Source of the DNA: Prevotellamassilia sp.
Lineage (GTDB): Bacteria; Bacteroidota; Bacteroidia; Bacteroidales; Bacteroidaceae
Assembly: GCA_009775705.1 (NCBI GenBank)
Contig: VSQE01000136.1
Coordinates: 1 to 24,726 of the forward strand
Reading direction: 5' to 3'
DNA: 24,726 nucleotides
Program-made: the position numbers and the translations under genes
The notes under the pieces: model-generated
What the model was told of the DNA's origin: nothing
Seen by the model: the letters and a program-made list of their open reading frames with translations, nothing else
Databases searched by the model: none
Shown: positions 9,034 to 17,588 of the stretch, one piece after another
Position numbering within the stretch: position 1 is the first letter of the stretch
Layout: the number at the start of each line of letters is the position of its first letter

Positions 9034-9158
9034 ATGAATGTGAAATAATATTTGCATGAGAGAGGTAAATAGTCTTTGAATATACTCTATCGGTAAAACA
9101 AAAATAAAAAGTGTATTTCTTGTATTTTCAATAAAATCTCGAACAAGAGTAAAAGCTA

Positions 9159-10493
9159 ATGAGCATAGCAGATTACATAAAGAATAAACTTCCTTATTGG
9201 CCTAATTGGTTCAACTTTATATTGTTGAAGATGAATGTGCTGGGAGGGATGGTGTATGGACGAGCATATCTCAGACTTTTAAAGTCTATGGATTGTGGAG
9301 ATGCTGAGCAGAAGCTACTTGGCATGGTAAATCATGCCATTGAGCACGTTCCGTATTACAGGAAAAAATATGGAGACCTGCGTGTTCATAGTTTAGCGGA
9401 TTTTGAGCAGAATATAAAGTACATAGATAAGGAAGAGGTGATGGCTCATTGGAATGAGTTCCTTGCAGATGGGATGGACTGGGGCAAAGTTCACACCGGA
9501 ACAACAGGAGGGACAAGTGGTAAACCTCTAAAGTTGGTGGAGCCCATTAACAGATATGTTCATTCGTTGGCGTTCACGCACAAACAATGGATGTGGTTTG
9601 GTTGGCACTATGATACTAGAGGAGTATTTCGTAATCATCACATTCGGGAAAACAGGGATTATATCATCAGTCCTATTCTGAAAGAGATAATATTTGATAC
9701 CTTCCGAATGGATGAAACGTATGCCCGCGTGTGTTGGGGAGTGTTGAAAAAAAACAATATCCGTTTTGTGCATGCTTATCCTTCTTCGTTTTATCTGTTT
9801 TGCAGGTTATGCCGTCGTCAGGGTTTAAGATTAGATTTTATCCATGCGGCCTTTCTTGCCAGTGAAGGAGTTTCCAATGAACAGAGGGCTTTGTTTGGAG
9901 AAATGGGTATCACAATTTATTCTTTTTATGGGCATAGTGAAAAGTTGATAATGGCTGGGAATTGCCCTGAAAGTGAGTTCTACCATATTGAAGAGAATTA
10001 TGGATATTGTGAGTTGGTAGATTCGTGCGGACAAGTAACAAAAGAAAAAGGTGTACTTGGCGAGATGGTTGGTACGACATTTTGTAATCCTTATTTCCCT
10101 TTGATAAGATATAGGACTGGTGACTATAGTGAGTATGTAGAAAATTCATGCAAAAAACATAAAGGAAGATCACTGAAAGGAGTACAGGGCAGGTGGGAGA
10201 AGAATTATATTTATAAGGTTGATGGGACTTTTACCAACACAACAGCCCTTAATCTGCACGGAGATTTATATTGTCATATTGATGGTATGCAATACATGCA
10301 ACAGGAGAAAGGAAAGTTGATCGTTTGTATAATTAGGAACGAGCATTTTACTGATGCGGATGAAAGTGCATTCATGAAACATTTCTCCGAGGCTATGGGA
10401 GGAGACGAGTATGTTGAAATCAGATATGTTGACAAGCTCCAGTTTCAGCCTAATGGTAAATTTCTTCCATTGATTAGCAATGTTAATTCCTGA
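9159..10493 (+). CDS. CapK/PaaK-like adenylate-forming enzyme
   Basis: A 444-residue protein related to phenylacetate-CoA ligase and to the capsule protein CapK. The ATP-binding loop reads TGTTGGTSGKP at residues 113-123, the region around FLASEGVSNEQR is the family's central motif, YGHSEK near 253 is the adenine-binding segment (YG-x-x-E), and RYRTGDYSEYV near 328 contains the ribose-binding aspartate. It is expected to activate a carboxylate as an adenylate. It follows the ATP-grasp gene after a 125-bp gap in which I see no convincing promoter. The pairing suggests that a non-sugar acid is activated and joined to the glycan; this is inference. Confidence 0.82.
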   Translation: MSIADYIKNKLPYWPNWFNFILLKMNVLGGMVYGRAYLRLLKSMDCGDAEQKLLGMVNHAIEHVPYYRKKYGDLRVHSLADFEQNIKYIDKEEVMAHWNEFLADGMDWGKVHTGTTGGTSGKPLKLVEPINRYVHSLAFTHKQWMWFGWHYDTRGVFRNHHIRENRDYIISPILKEIIFDTFRMDETYARVCWGVLKKNNIRFVHAYPSSFYLFCRLCRRQGLRLDFIHAAFLASEGVSNEQRALFGEMGITIYSFYGHSEKLIMAGNCPESEFYHIEENYGYCELVDSCGQVTKEKGVLGEMVGTTFCNPYFPLIRYRTGDYSEYVENSCKKHKGRSLKGVQGRWEKNYIYKVDGTFTNTTALNLHGDLYCHIDGMQYMQQEKGKLIVCIIRNEHFTDADESAFMKHFSEAMGGDEYVEIRYVDKLQFQPNGKFLPLISNVNS

Positions 10494-10586
10494 CATTGGA
10501 ATCTGTAGATTGAATTAGAGTTGTGCATCCGGTTTTCTGAGACGATGCTTTGTTCCTGCGAGTTTAGAATTTCAAACAATACATAT

Positions 10587-11029
10587 ATGTTAAACGCTAT
10601 TTTCCTTTATCGCATATCGAGATGGTGTTATTTACACCACATTCCGTTTTTTCCGAAGTTGATAACCTTGCTCATCTTCCTTATGTATAACAGTAAGGTT
10701 CCTTATCAGGCTCAGATAGGTAAAGGTACACGTCTGGGCTATGGTGGTGTTGGAGTTATTATTCATTCAAAGAGTATTATAGGTGATAAATGTGTTGTAG
10801 GTCAGCATGTTACAATTGGGGGGGTAATTCTCGCTATCCTGGTGTTCCTGTTATAGGTGACAATGTCCATATTTCGCACGGTGCTATTGTTTTCGGAGGT
10901 ATTACTATTGGAAACAATGTGACGATAGGTGCCAACTCCGTTGTAAACAAGCCTGTACCAGATAATGCTGTTGTGGCGGGCATTCCTGCCAAAATATTGC
11001 GCATTAAACAGGCCGGCGAATTATTGTGA
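10587..11029 (+). pseudogene. Serine-acetyltransferase-like hexapeptide acetyltransferase, frameshifted at a G7 tract
   Basis: The gene reads in one frame from an ATG at 10587 (MLNAIFLYRISRWCYLHHIP) through QAQIGKGTRLGYGGVGVIIH and VVGQHVTIGG, then leaves frame at a run of seven G (10818-10824) and stops at 10856. The remainder, starting NSRYPGVPVIGDNVHISHGA and ending VVAGIPAKILRIK, continues in another frame to 11029. Joined, the product would be 146-147 residues, with the left-handed beta-helix repeats and ending of CysE/WcaB-like O-acetyltransferases found in capsule loci. One extra G (or two fewer) restores the frame. An upstream TTG at 10521 is also in frame. Either a real mutation, a phase-variable switch, or a sequencing error. 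Confidence 0.82.
10818..10824 (+). repeat. G7 homopolymer at the acetyltransferase frameshift
   Basis: Seven consecutive G in ACAATT-G7-TAATTC, in codons for the conserved V-T-I-G-G turn of the beta helix. The reading frame breaks exactly here. Eight G would give T-I-G-G-G-N-S and five would give T-I-G-G-N-S, both restoring the downstream frame. Such tracts are prone to slipped-strand changes. Confidence 0.85.
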
Positions 11030-11095
11030 TATATTTATTTGTTCCGCAAAAAAGGATTTGTGTTGTTGGTTGTGGAGACAAAAAGTGAATCAATT

Positions 11096-12316
11096 ATGAA
11101 CAATTTTATGGATGCCTTCCAGCGTTTGCGCCTTTATTGCGAGGCCGAGGACTTCAAGGGCTGGGACCCGTATGACGGGTTGAACTCGAAGGTGGCGCAG
11201 GCATTGTTACCCCTGAAATATTCGGCTTTGCTGAGGCTCTGCATCATTCAGGGGTTCAAGCGCTGTCCCGTGAATCTGCGGCGGGTGGCTTGGGTCCCGA
11301 AGGAATATAATGCTAAAGGCATCGGACTGTTTTTGCAGGGGTATTGCAATCTGTTCCGGTTGCTCGAAAAGAAACAGGAAGCACCCGAGTGGGTTGAGGC
11401 GTTGGGTACGAAGCTACAGGTGTTGAGGCATATTACACGACTGGCGGATTTGTTGTTGGAAATGCGGAGCGATAAGATTTTTCCCAATCTGTATCATGGT
11501 GCTTGCTGGGGATATAATTTCGACTGGCAGGCGCGCCGCTTGTTTCTGTTCACAGCCAATACTCCGACGGTGGTAGCAACGAATTTCTGTGCTACGGCAC
11601 TGATGGAGGCTTACGAGATAACCCGTGAAAAACGTTATCTGGATGTGGCGCTCAGCGCGGCCGAATTTGTGGTGAATGATCTTCACCGTACTCCCTATAA
11701 GGACGGATTCCTGTTTAGTTACAGCAAACCGGCAGGCAATGATACGGTGTTCAACGCCTCTCTCCTTGGCTCGCGTTTGTTGAGCTACTGCTACAAATAT
11801 ACGGGTAATGAACTGTATAAGGAGCTGGCGCGGAAGAGTGTTGCGGCCTGCTGTGCGGGACAGAAGGAAAACGGTGCCTGGGTGTATGGGATGCTGCCTG
11901 TGCAAAGTTGGGTGGACTCGTTCCATACGGGGTATAATCTTGACGGGCTTATTGCTTATCAGGAAAATACGGGAGACTGTTCGTTTGAGCCTTACATCGC
12001 GAAGGGTTTCGACTACTATGTGAAGCATTTTTTTGAAGAAGACGGTACTCCGAAGTATTATGATGACAGGATGTACCCGATAGATATTCATTGCCCCGGA
12101 CAGTTGTTCGTGACGTTGACCCGCTTGCATAAGGCGGAGGAGTACAGAATATTGTCTGAAAAGGTATTGAACTGGACCATCCGCAATATGCAGGACAGGC
12201 GGGGATATTTCTACTATCAGCTGAAACCGGGCATCAGTTCCAGAATACCGTATATGCGGTGGAGCAATGCGTTTATGTTTAATGCGTTGAGCTATTATCT
12301 TCTGGACAGTCACTGA
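11096..12316 (+). CDS. Predicted (alpha/alpha)-barrel protein of capsule loci (six-hairpin glycosidase-like)
   Basis: A 406-residue soluble protein. Repeated helical pairs rich in aromatic and acidic residues, such as GACWGYNFDWQARRLF near 137, TALMEAYEITREKRYLDVALSAAEFVV, ARKSVAACCAGQKENGAWVYG and SFHTGYNLDGLIAYQ near 285, are typical of six-hairpin (alpha/alpha)6 barrels such as uronate-processing glycosidases and epimerases. Homologues are often found in Bacteroidales capsule loci without a known reaction. The frame is open from a TTG at 11039; ATG codons at 11096 and 11108 are the likelier starts. Composition shifts from AT-rich to GC-rich at about this gene's start, which marks the right edge of the variable block. 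It is followed 20 bp later by the next gene. Confidence 0.65.
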   Translation: MNNFMDAFQRLRLYCEAEDFKGWDPYDGLNSKVAQALLPLKYSALLRLCIIQGFKRCPVNLRRVAWVPKEYNAKGIGLFLQGYCNLFRLLEKKQEAPEWVEALGTKLQVLRHITRLADLLLEMRSDKIFPNLYHGACWGYNFDWQARRLFLFTANTPTVVATNFCATALMEAYEITREKRYLDVALSAAEFVVNDLHRTPYKDGFLFSYSKPAGNDTVFNASLLGSRLLSYCYKYTGNELYKELARKSVAACCAGQKENGAWVYGMLPVQSWVDSFHTGYNLDGLIAYQENTGDCSFEPYIAKGFDYYVKHFFEEDGTPKYYDDRMYPIDIHCPGQLFVTLTRLHKAEEYRILSEKVLNWTIRNMQDRRGYFYYQLKPGISSRIPYMRWSNAFMFNALSYYLLDSH

Positions 12317-12336
12317 GGCCTGACGGATGAACTTAT

Positions 12337-13497
12337 ATGAATGAATTGAACGAGACTGTTTCCCGGCAGTTCTTTGCCTTGTTGCGCCTGGCTGTTACCG
12401 GCAAAAAGGAAGATTGCCTGTTTGGCGATGATGTGGAATGGGAGAGCCTGTTCAGGCTGGCTCAGTCGCATGCGCTGACGGGAATCTGTTTTGCCGGTAT
12501 AGAGCAATTGCCGGACGGGCAGGTGCCGCCGCGTGAGTTGCTGTTGCGGTGGTATGCGCTGGTCGAGAGAATCAAAAGGCAGAATCTGTTGGTGCAGAGG
12601 CGTATTGTCGAGCTGGTGCGGCGTTTTGATGGTGAGGGCTTTGAAAGCGTTATTCTGAAAGGATGTGGCGTGGCCCGGCTTTATGACGGCCCGCTGAGGC
12701 CCGGATTGCGTAGTGATGAATTCTGTGCGAAAAGCCGGTTGGAGTTGTTGCGCATGTCGGGCGACATAGACGTGTGGGTGCCTTATCAGAATCGCAAACG
12801 CATTCTGGACTATCTGCGGGCCACCAGCACCAGTTGTTATATGGTGTACCACAATGCGGAATACCCCGTTTTTGAGGATGTCCCGGTAGAGGTGCATTTC
12901 ACGCCTTCGTGGTTCTGGAATCCGTGGCGTAATTATCGCTTCCAGCGTTTTTGCCGGATGTCTGCCGCGGCTTGCGTAGGGCATCGGGTGAAAATGGGAG
13001 ATGCCGGCATGGTGAGCGTGCCTGTCGGTGGATTCAACAAGGTCTATATTCTCCAGCATATCTATCGTCATGTGTTCGGCGAAGGCATAGGGCTGCGCCA
13101 GTTGATGGACTATTATTTTGTGCTTGCCGCGCAACCGGAGGAGGGGGAGCCAGAGTCCGGAGAAAAGGAGTACCGCATCATCCGGCAGTTGGGAATGAAA
13201 CGTTTCTGTGCGGCCGTGATGTGGATTTTACAATATGTGTTCGCTTTGAGCGACAGGTGTCTGCTTTGCCCGCCTGATGAGCGCGAGGGGAGGTTGTTGC
13301 TGCATGAAATCATGACGGCCGGCAACTTCGGGCAAAGCGATGAAAGAAACCGCCATGCCGCGCACGAGATGGCATTTGCGCGTCTGTACAGAAATACCAG
13401 ACGCAATCTCAGATTTCTGAAATCATATTGGGCAGAAGTGCTGTGCATTCCGTTTTGGAAAATGTGGCATTTCCTGTGGCGCAGACAGTTCCGCTGA
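12337..13497 (+). CDS. Nucleotidyltransferase-family protein (NTP_transf_5 type)
   Basis: A 386-residue protein of the family represented by Pfam PF14907. The N-terminal helical part (FRLAQSHALTGICFAGIEQLP) is followed by FESVILKGCGVARLYDGP (residues 102-119), then the nucleotidyltransferase metal site MSGDIDVWVPY with Asp143 and Asp145, and the third acidic strand VPVEVHFTPSW near 183-192. This is the layout of the Pol-beta-like fold. Members are frequent in exopolysaccharide loci, where they are suspected to modify glycans or carriers with a nucleotidyl-linked group; no reaction is established. It starts 20 bp after the barrel protein, suggesting an operon. Confidence 0.75.
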   Translation: MNELNETVSRQFFALLRLAVTGKKEDCLFGDDVEWESLFRLAQSHALTGICFAGIEQLPDGQVPPRELLLRWYALVERIKRQNLLVQRRIVELVRRFDGEGFESVILKGCGVARLYDGPLRPGLRSDEFCAKSRLELLRMSGDIDVWVPYQNRKRILDYLRATSTSCYMVYHNAEYPVFEDVPVEVHFTPSWFWNPWRNYRFQRFCRMSAAACVGHRVKMGDAGMVSVPVGGFNKVYILQHIYRHVFGEGIGLRQLMDYYFVLAAQPEEGEPESGEKEYRIIRQLGMKRFCAAVMWILQYVFALSDRCLLCPPDEREGRLLLHEIMTAGNFGQSDERNRHAAHEMAFARLYRNTRRNLRFLKSYWAEVLCIPFWKMWHFLWRRQFR

Positions 13498-13548
13498 GGA
13501 CTTGCGGGAACCGTGGCGCTATCCCTCATTAACCATAAAAATATAACC

Positions 13549-14250
13549 ATGAAAAGGGTAGAATCCAACGGAGTGAAGATTTATCCGTTCACTTCGTTTG
13601 AACAGCTATTGCAGTTCGTTGAAGAGAAAAAAGGAATCCTGGTAGCCATCAATGCCGAGAAAATACTGCATGCCACCGAGCAGACACGCACCATCATTAA
13701 CCGCAATATAGGATATTGTGACGGAGTGGGAGCGCTGATGGTGGTGCGCAAACACGGATGCCATGACGCGATGAAAATTCCCGGATGTGTGTTGTGGCTG
13801 CGCATCATCGCCTCGACGTGGAAGCAGGGAAAAACCTTCTATCTGGTGGGTGGCCGGCAGGAGGTGATAGAGGCTACGGTGGAGAAGCTGAGGGGCGAGT
13901 TTGAGGGCATACGTATAGTCGGGGCACGTAACGGTTATATCAAGAGCGAGGAGGAGAAACTGGCGCTGATTGAGGATATCGCGGCCCGGAAGCCCGATGT
14001 GGTGTTTGTGGCCATGGGATCGCCCAGACAGGAACTGCTGATGGAGGAGATGTTGTCCCGTCATCAGGCCGTTTATCAGGGCTTGGGCGGTTCGTTTGAT
14101 GTGTATACCGGTCGCGTGAGACGTGCTCCCGTCTGGTGGCAGGAACATGGTTTGGAATGGTTGTACAGGCTTATTAACGATCCCTCGCGCATCAAGCGAC
14201 AGATTTATCTGTTTTGGTTTCTGTGGAAGGTCAGGTTCGGAAATTTTTAG
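13549..14250 (+). CDS. wecG: WecG/TagA/CpsF family glycosyltransferase (GT26)
   Basis: A 233-residue transferase expected to add ManNAc or ManNAcA to undecaprenyl-PP-GlcNAc at the inner face of the membrane. Motifs are VAINAEKILHA (32-42), GYCDGVGALMV with Asp58 as the likely catalytic base (by likeness to TagA), the Rossmann-like TFYLVGGRQEV (97-106), VVFVAMGSPRQELLM (151-165), and the C-terminal GLGGSFDVYTGRVRRAPVWW followed by GLEWLYRLINDPSRIKRQ. The C-terminal tail holds aromatic and basic residues that bind the membrane in this family. The frame is open to a GTG at 13513, but the ATG at 13549 gives the usual length. Donor supply by wecB-wecC in the same locus supports ManNAcA as the sugar. 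Confidence 0.88.
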   Translation: MKRVESNGVKIYPFTSFEQLLQFVEEKKGILVAINAEKILHATEQTRTIINRNIGYCDGVGALMVVRKHGCHDAMKIPGCVLWLRIIASTWKQGKTFYLVGGRQEVIEATVEKLRGEFEGIRIVGARNGYIKSEEEKLALIEDIAARKPDVVFVAMGSPRQELLMEEMLSRHQAVYQGLGGSFDVYTGRVRRAPVWWQEHGLEWLYRLINDPSRIKRQIYLFWFLWKVRFGNF

Positions 14251-14317
14251 TGGAATGCTGTTATCCTTCCGAGTGTGGATTCGTGAACTTTGTAGTTAAT
14301 ATGGAAAAACTGAATTT

Positions 14318-15796
14318 ATGAATGAATGGTTCGTGATATGTTTGTCAGTCTTATTGGCTTTTGTCATGGTGAACTGGGTCTATTTCAAGATTCTGAAAAT
14401 AGCCAAGGACAAGAATCTGGTAGATAATCCCGATGCACGGAAACTGCAGAAGAAACCTGTTCCCGTGATGGGCGGCATTGCCGTGTTTCTGGGAGTTGTG
14501 TCCGGAGTGTTGTCCGCTTTTGCTTTTGCCGGAATGCTGTGTCCCAGCGTCATATTATCCGCAGAGTTGTTACCGGTCCTGACAGCTATGATGGTAATGA
14601 TTTATGTGGGGTCCATAGATGATATTCTTGGATTGGCACCCCGCAGCAGGATGGTGATAGAGGCACTCACGGTGGTGGCCTTGATCTGTTCGTCAGGCGG
14701 TTGTGTAGATACGTTTCATGGTTTGTGGAGAGTGGAATCCATAAGTCCGTGGCTGGCTGTTCCTTTGACGGTGGTGGCTGGTGTGGGCATCGTCAATGCC
14801 ATCAATATGATTGACGGTGTGAACGGATTGTCGAGCGGATTGTGCATGGTGTGTTCCGTCTTGTTCGGTTCAGTGTTTGTGAAAGGAGGGGACTGGGGCA
14901 ATGCCGCGTTGGCCTTTATCATGGTGGCAAGCCTGCTTCCCTTTTATGTGCATAATGTTTTTGGTCAGCGTTCGCGTATGTTTATCGGTGATGCGGGCAC
15001 AATGGCTATGGGCATGTTGCTTACTTGGTTTATGGTGAGTCTGTTGCGTTCGGACAGTGTCCATATATACCGCTGGCATGAAACCGGTCCGGCACCGGTG
15101 GCCATGACTTTGGCCTTTTTGAGTGTTCCTATTTTCGACACCTTGCGTGTAATGGGCATGCGTATGTTGGAGGGACGGAGTCCTTTTAATCCGGACAAGA
15201 AACATCTGCACCATGTGCTGATAGCAGCGGGTGTCAGTCATTTCTTCACTTCCACCATTATCATCGGTATTAACCTGTTGATTACCCTGATATGGCTGCT
15301 GGCTGTGGAGTGCGGCTTGGGAGCATCCGGGCAGTTGTATGCGGTGATTGGAGCTTCTGTGTTGTTGGTCTGGGGTATATTCGCATTTGTCAGATACAAC
15401 GAGTGCCGCCATACCGATTTTATGTGCCGGCTGTCTTATTATTCGGCCCGCACATACTGGGAACATAAAGATTGGTGGAAGGCTTTTTCCGGATGGCTGG
15501 ATGCTCCTGACGGTTATGTCGGAGAAAAGAAAGATGCAGACAGTGCTGCTTTTGGAGCGAGTACGGGTACAGCCGGACGGATAAATTACAAGCAAATCGA
15601 TCGGATGAGGATTGTCGGGTTTCTGAAGGGCAGGAACGGAGTGGGTGTGAAGGATATTCTGGCATTGTCTGGTGCGGAGAAATTACGCGTATATCCTATT
15701 CTGTTTGAGCTGGAGCAGGAAGGAATGATCAAGGTGGTTCGGAGAAAAGGTCTGGGAGTTCCCGATGTGGTCGTGTTGGAAGAAACGGATCGCTGA
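14318..15796 (+). CDS. wecA: Undecaprenyl-phosphate sugar-1-phosphate transferase (WecA/TagO type) with winged-helix-like tail
   Basis: Polytopic membrane enzyme that starts the glycan by moving GlcNAc-1-P (or a similar sugar phosphate) onto undecaprenyl phosphate. About 10-11 membrane segments precede residue 360. Active-site motifs are GSIDDILGL with Asp101 and Asp102, NAINMIDGVNGLSSG (160-174), FIGDAGT (222-228), and the cytosolic KKHLHHVL (294-301). Usual family length is about 320-380; here residues 365-492 add a soluble tail. From about 428 to 488 this reads like a winged helix: RMRIVGFLK, then GVKDILALSGAEKLRVYPILFELEQEG and a wing VVRRKGLGVPDVVVL. Last gene of the polysaccharide series, 67 bp after wecG. 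Confidence 0.88.
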   Translation: MNEWFVICLSVLLAFVMVNWVYFKILKIAKDKNLVDNPDARKLQKKPVPVMGGIAVFLGVVSGVLSAFAFAGMLCPSVILSAELLPVLTAMMVMIYVGSIDDILGLAPRSRMVIEALTVVALICSSGGCVDTFHGLWRVESISPWLAVPLTVVAGVGIVNAINMIDGVNGLSSGLCMVCSVLFGSVFVKGGDWGNAALAFIMVASLLPFYVHNVFGQRSRMFIGDAGTMAMGMLLTWFMVSLLRSDSVHIYRWHETGPAPVAMTLAFLSVPIFDTLRVMGMRMLEGRSPFNPDKKHLHHVLIAAGVSHFFTSTIIIGINLLITLIWLLAVECGLGASGQLYAVIGASVLLVWGIFAFVRYNECRHTDFMCRLSYYSARTYWEHKDWWKAFSGWLDAPDGYVGEKKDADSAAFGASTGTAGRINYKQIDRMRIVGFLKGRNGVGVKDILALSGAEKLRVYPILFELEQEGMIKVVRRKGLGVPDVVVLEETDR

Positions 15797-15817
15797 GTTT
15801 TTTTAGAGGACAACCAG

Positions 15818-15847
15818 GTTGTAATCTCGCGAATTTGTGTATTTTTG
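15818..15847 (+). promoter_or_regulatory. guaA promoter
   Basis: GTTG at 15818-15821, an 18-bp spacer, then TATTTTTG at 15840-15847, which matches the Bacteroides -7 consensus TAnnTTTG. The start codon of guaA follows 22 bp later. It gives guaA its own promoter, separate from the polysaccharide genes. Confidence 0.6.
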
Positions 15848-15869
15848 CAGACAAATCCATTTCCATTCT

Positions 15870-17480
15870 ATGCAACAGAAAATCATTATCCTCGATTTCG
15901 GTTCCCAGACCACCCAGCTCATAGGCCGGAGGGTGCGCGAACTGGATACTTTCTGCGAGATCCTGCCCTACAACAAGTTTCCGCATGACGATCCGGATGT
16001 TATCGGAGTTATTCTCAGCGGATCGCCTTACAGCGTATACGACCCTGAGGCCTTTAAGGTGGACCTTTCGGCCATCCGCGGCCGTTTGCCTATCCTCGGA
16101 ATCTGCTACGGCGCGCAATATATGTCGCATATTTACGGCGGCAAGGTGGAACCGGCCGGTTCGCGCGAATACGGCCGCGCTCATCTGTGCTCTTTTGAAA
16201 GTGACAACGCCTTGTTCCGTGGATTTGAACCCGACTCACAGGTGTGGATGAGCCACGGTGACACGATCACGGCCATTCCCGACGGGTTCCGTTGCATCGC
16301 CTCGACCGACAAGGTGAAATATGCCGCCTATCAGGCTGCCAATGAGCCTCTTTGGGGCGTGCAGTTCCATCCCGAAGTGTTCCATTCGTTGCAGGGCACG
16401 CAGCTGTTGAAGAATTTCGTGGTGGACATCTGCGGCAGCCGTCAGGACTGGAGTGCGGCTTCGTTCGTGGATGCTACTGTGGCCGAACTCAAGGCACAAT
16501 TGGGAGATGACCGCGTCATTCTCGGCCTTTCCGGCGGAGTGGACAGTTCGGTGGCTGCGGTGCTGCTTCACCGTGCCATCGGGAAGAACCTGACTTGCAT
16601 ATTCGTGGATCACGGAATGTTGCGCAAGAATGAGTTCAGCAGTGTTCTCCACGATTATGAGTGTCTGGGGCTGAACGTCATCGGGGTGGATGCGAGCGAA
16701 AAATTCTTTGCCGATCTGGCCGGTGTTACCGATCCGGAACAGAAGCGCAAGATCATAGGCCGCGACTTTGTGGAAGTATTCAATGCCGAAGCCAGGAAGA
16801 TTGAAGGAGCGAAATGGCTGGCTCAGGGAACCATCTATCCCGACCGCATCGAGAGCCTCAATATCACGGGCAAGGTGATCAAGAGCCATCACAACGTGGG
16901 CGGACTGCCTGAAGAGATGCATCTCAGTCTGTGCGAACCCCTTCGCTGGCTCTTCAAGGACGAGGTGCGCCGTGTGGGACGTCAGCTCGGAATGCCCGAA
17001 CATCTCATCACGCGCCATCCTTTCCCGGGTCCCGGACTGGCCGTGCGTATTCTCGGAGACATCACCCCCGAGCGGGTACGTATTCTTCAGGATGCGGATG
17101 ACATCTATATCCGGGGTCTGCGTGAGTGGAAGGTGCGTCTTTCGGGTGAAGAGGCCCGTAGGGTGCTGGCGGCCGGAGTGCCGGCGGAAATGACGGACGG
17201 AGAAATCGAAGTTTCCCTGTATGATCAGGTCTGGCAGGCGGGAGCCGTTTTGCTCGCTACGGTGCGTTCCGTGGGAGTGATGGGCGATGAGCGTACTTAC
17301 GAACATCCGGTAGCCCTGCGCGCCGTGACCAGCACCGATGCCATGACCGCCGACTGGGCACATCTGCCATACGATTTCATGGCCCGTGTCTCCAATGACA
17401 TCATAAATCATGTCAAGGGAGTGAACCGCGTTTGCTATGACATTTCCTCGAAGCCGCCTTCGACCATAGAGTGGGAATAA
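15870..17480 (+). CDS. guaA: GMP synthase (glutamine-hydrolysing)
   Basis: Converts XMP, glutamine and ATP to GMP in purine synthesis. The amidotransferase domain has the nucleophile in GICYGAQ (Cys79) and the partners in GVQFHPEV (His167, Glu169). The ATP-pyrophosphatase domain has the PP-loop LGLSGGVDSSV (219-229), followed by FVDHGMLRKNE and TIYPDRIES. The dimerisation domain ends with KPPSTIEWE, the invariant GuaA terminus, so the 3' end is intact despite the mobile element beside it. The 536 residues are slightly longer than the usual 510-525, with an insertion-like stretch (LSGEEARRVLAAGVPAEM) near 435-452. The ATG at 15870 is chosen because MQQKIIILDFG is the family start and the upstream codons cover the promoter. 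Confidence 0.97.
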   Translation: MQQKIIILDFGSQTTQLIGRRVRELDTFCEILPYNKFPHDDPDVIGVILSGSPYSVYDPEAFKVDLSAIRGRLPILGICYGAQYMSHIYGGKVEPAGSREYGRAHLCSFESDNALFRGFEPDSQVWMSHGDTITAIPDGFRCIASTDKVKYAAYQAANEPLWGVQFHPEVFHSLQGTQLLKNFVVDICGSRQDWSAASFVDATVAELKAQLGDDRVILGLSGGVDSSVAAVLLHRAIGKNLTCIFVDHGMLRKNEFSSVLHDYECLGLNVIGVDASEKFFADLAGVTDPEQKRKIIGRDFVEVFNAEARKIEGAKWLAQGTIYPDRIESLNITGKVIKSHHNVGGLPEEMHLSLCEPLRWLFKDEVRRVGRQLGMPEHLITRHPFPGPGLAVRILGDITPERVRILQDADDIYIRGLREWKVRLSGEEARRVLAAGVPAEMTDGEIEVSLYDQVWQAGAVLLATVRSVGVMGDERTYEHPVALRAVTSTDAMTADWAHLPYDFMARVSNDIINHVKGVNRVCYDISSKPPSTIEWE

Positions 17481-17530
17481 TTGACCCATACTGATTTTCA
17501 ATAGAAAATCTATTCTATCTAATATAAATC

Positions 17531-17576
17531 AGCCACTTAGCACGGAATATACTGATTGCTAAGTGGTTGTTTTTTT
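17531..17576 (+). terminator. Intrinsic terminator after guaA
   Basis: Stem of about 12 bp: AGCCACTTAGCA (17531-17542) pairs with TGCTAAGTGGTT (17557-17568, one G-U), with a 14-nt loop, followed after one G by seven T at 17570-17576. A second, AT-rich 7-bp hairpin (GATTTTC/GAAAATC, 17493-17510) lies just before it. Confidence 0.8.
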
Positions 17577-17588
17577 AACCAGTTTCTT

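Noticed and set aside
12310..13134. Minus-strand frame opposite the nucleotidyltransferase gene
   Set aside because: Composition and lack of motifs mark it as a shadow of the + strand gene, whose metal-site residues are intact.
16236..17501. 421-codon minus-strand frame opposite guaA
   Set aside because: It overlaps the invariant GuaA coding sequence and has no domain of its own.
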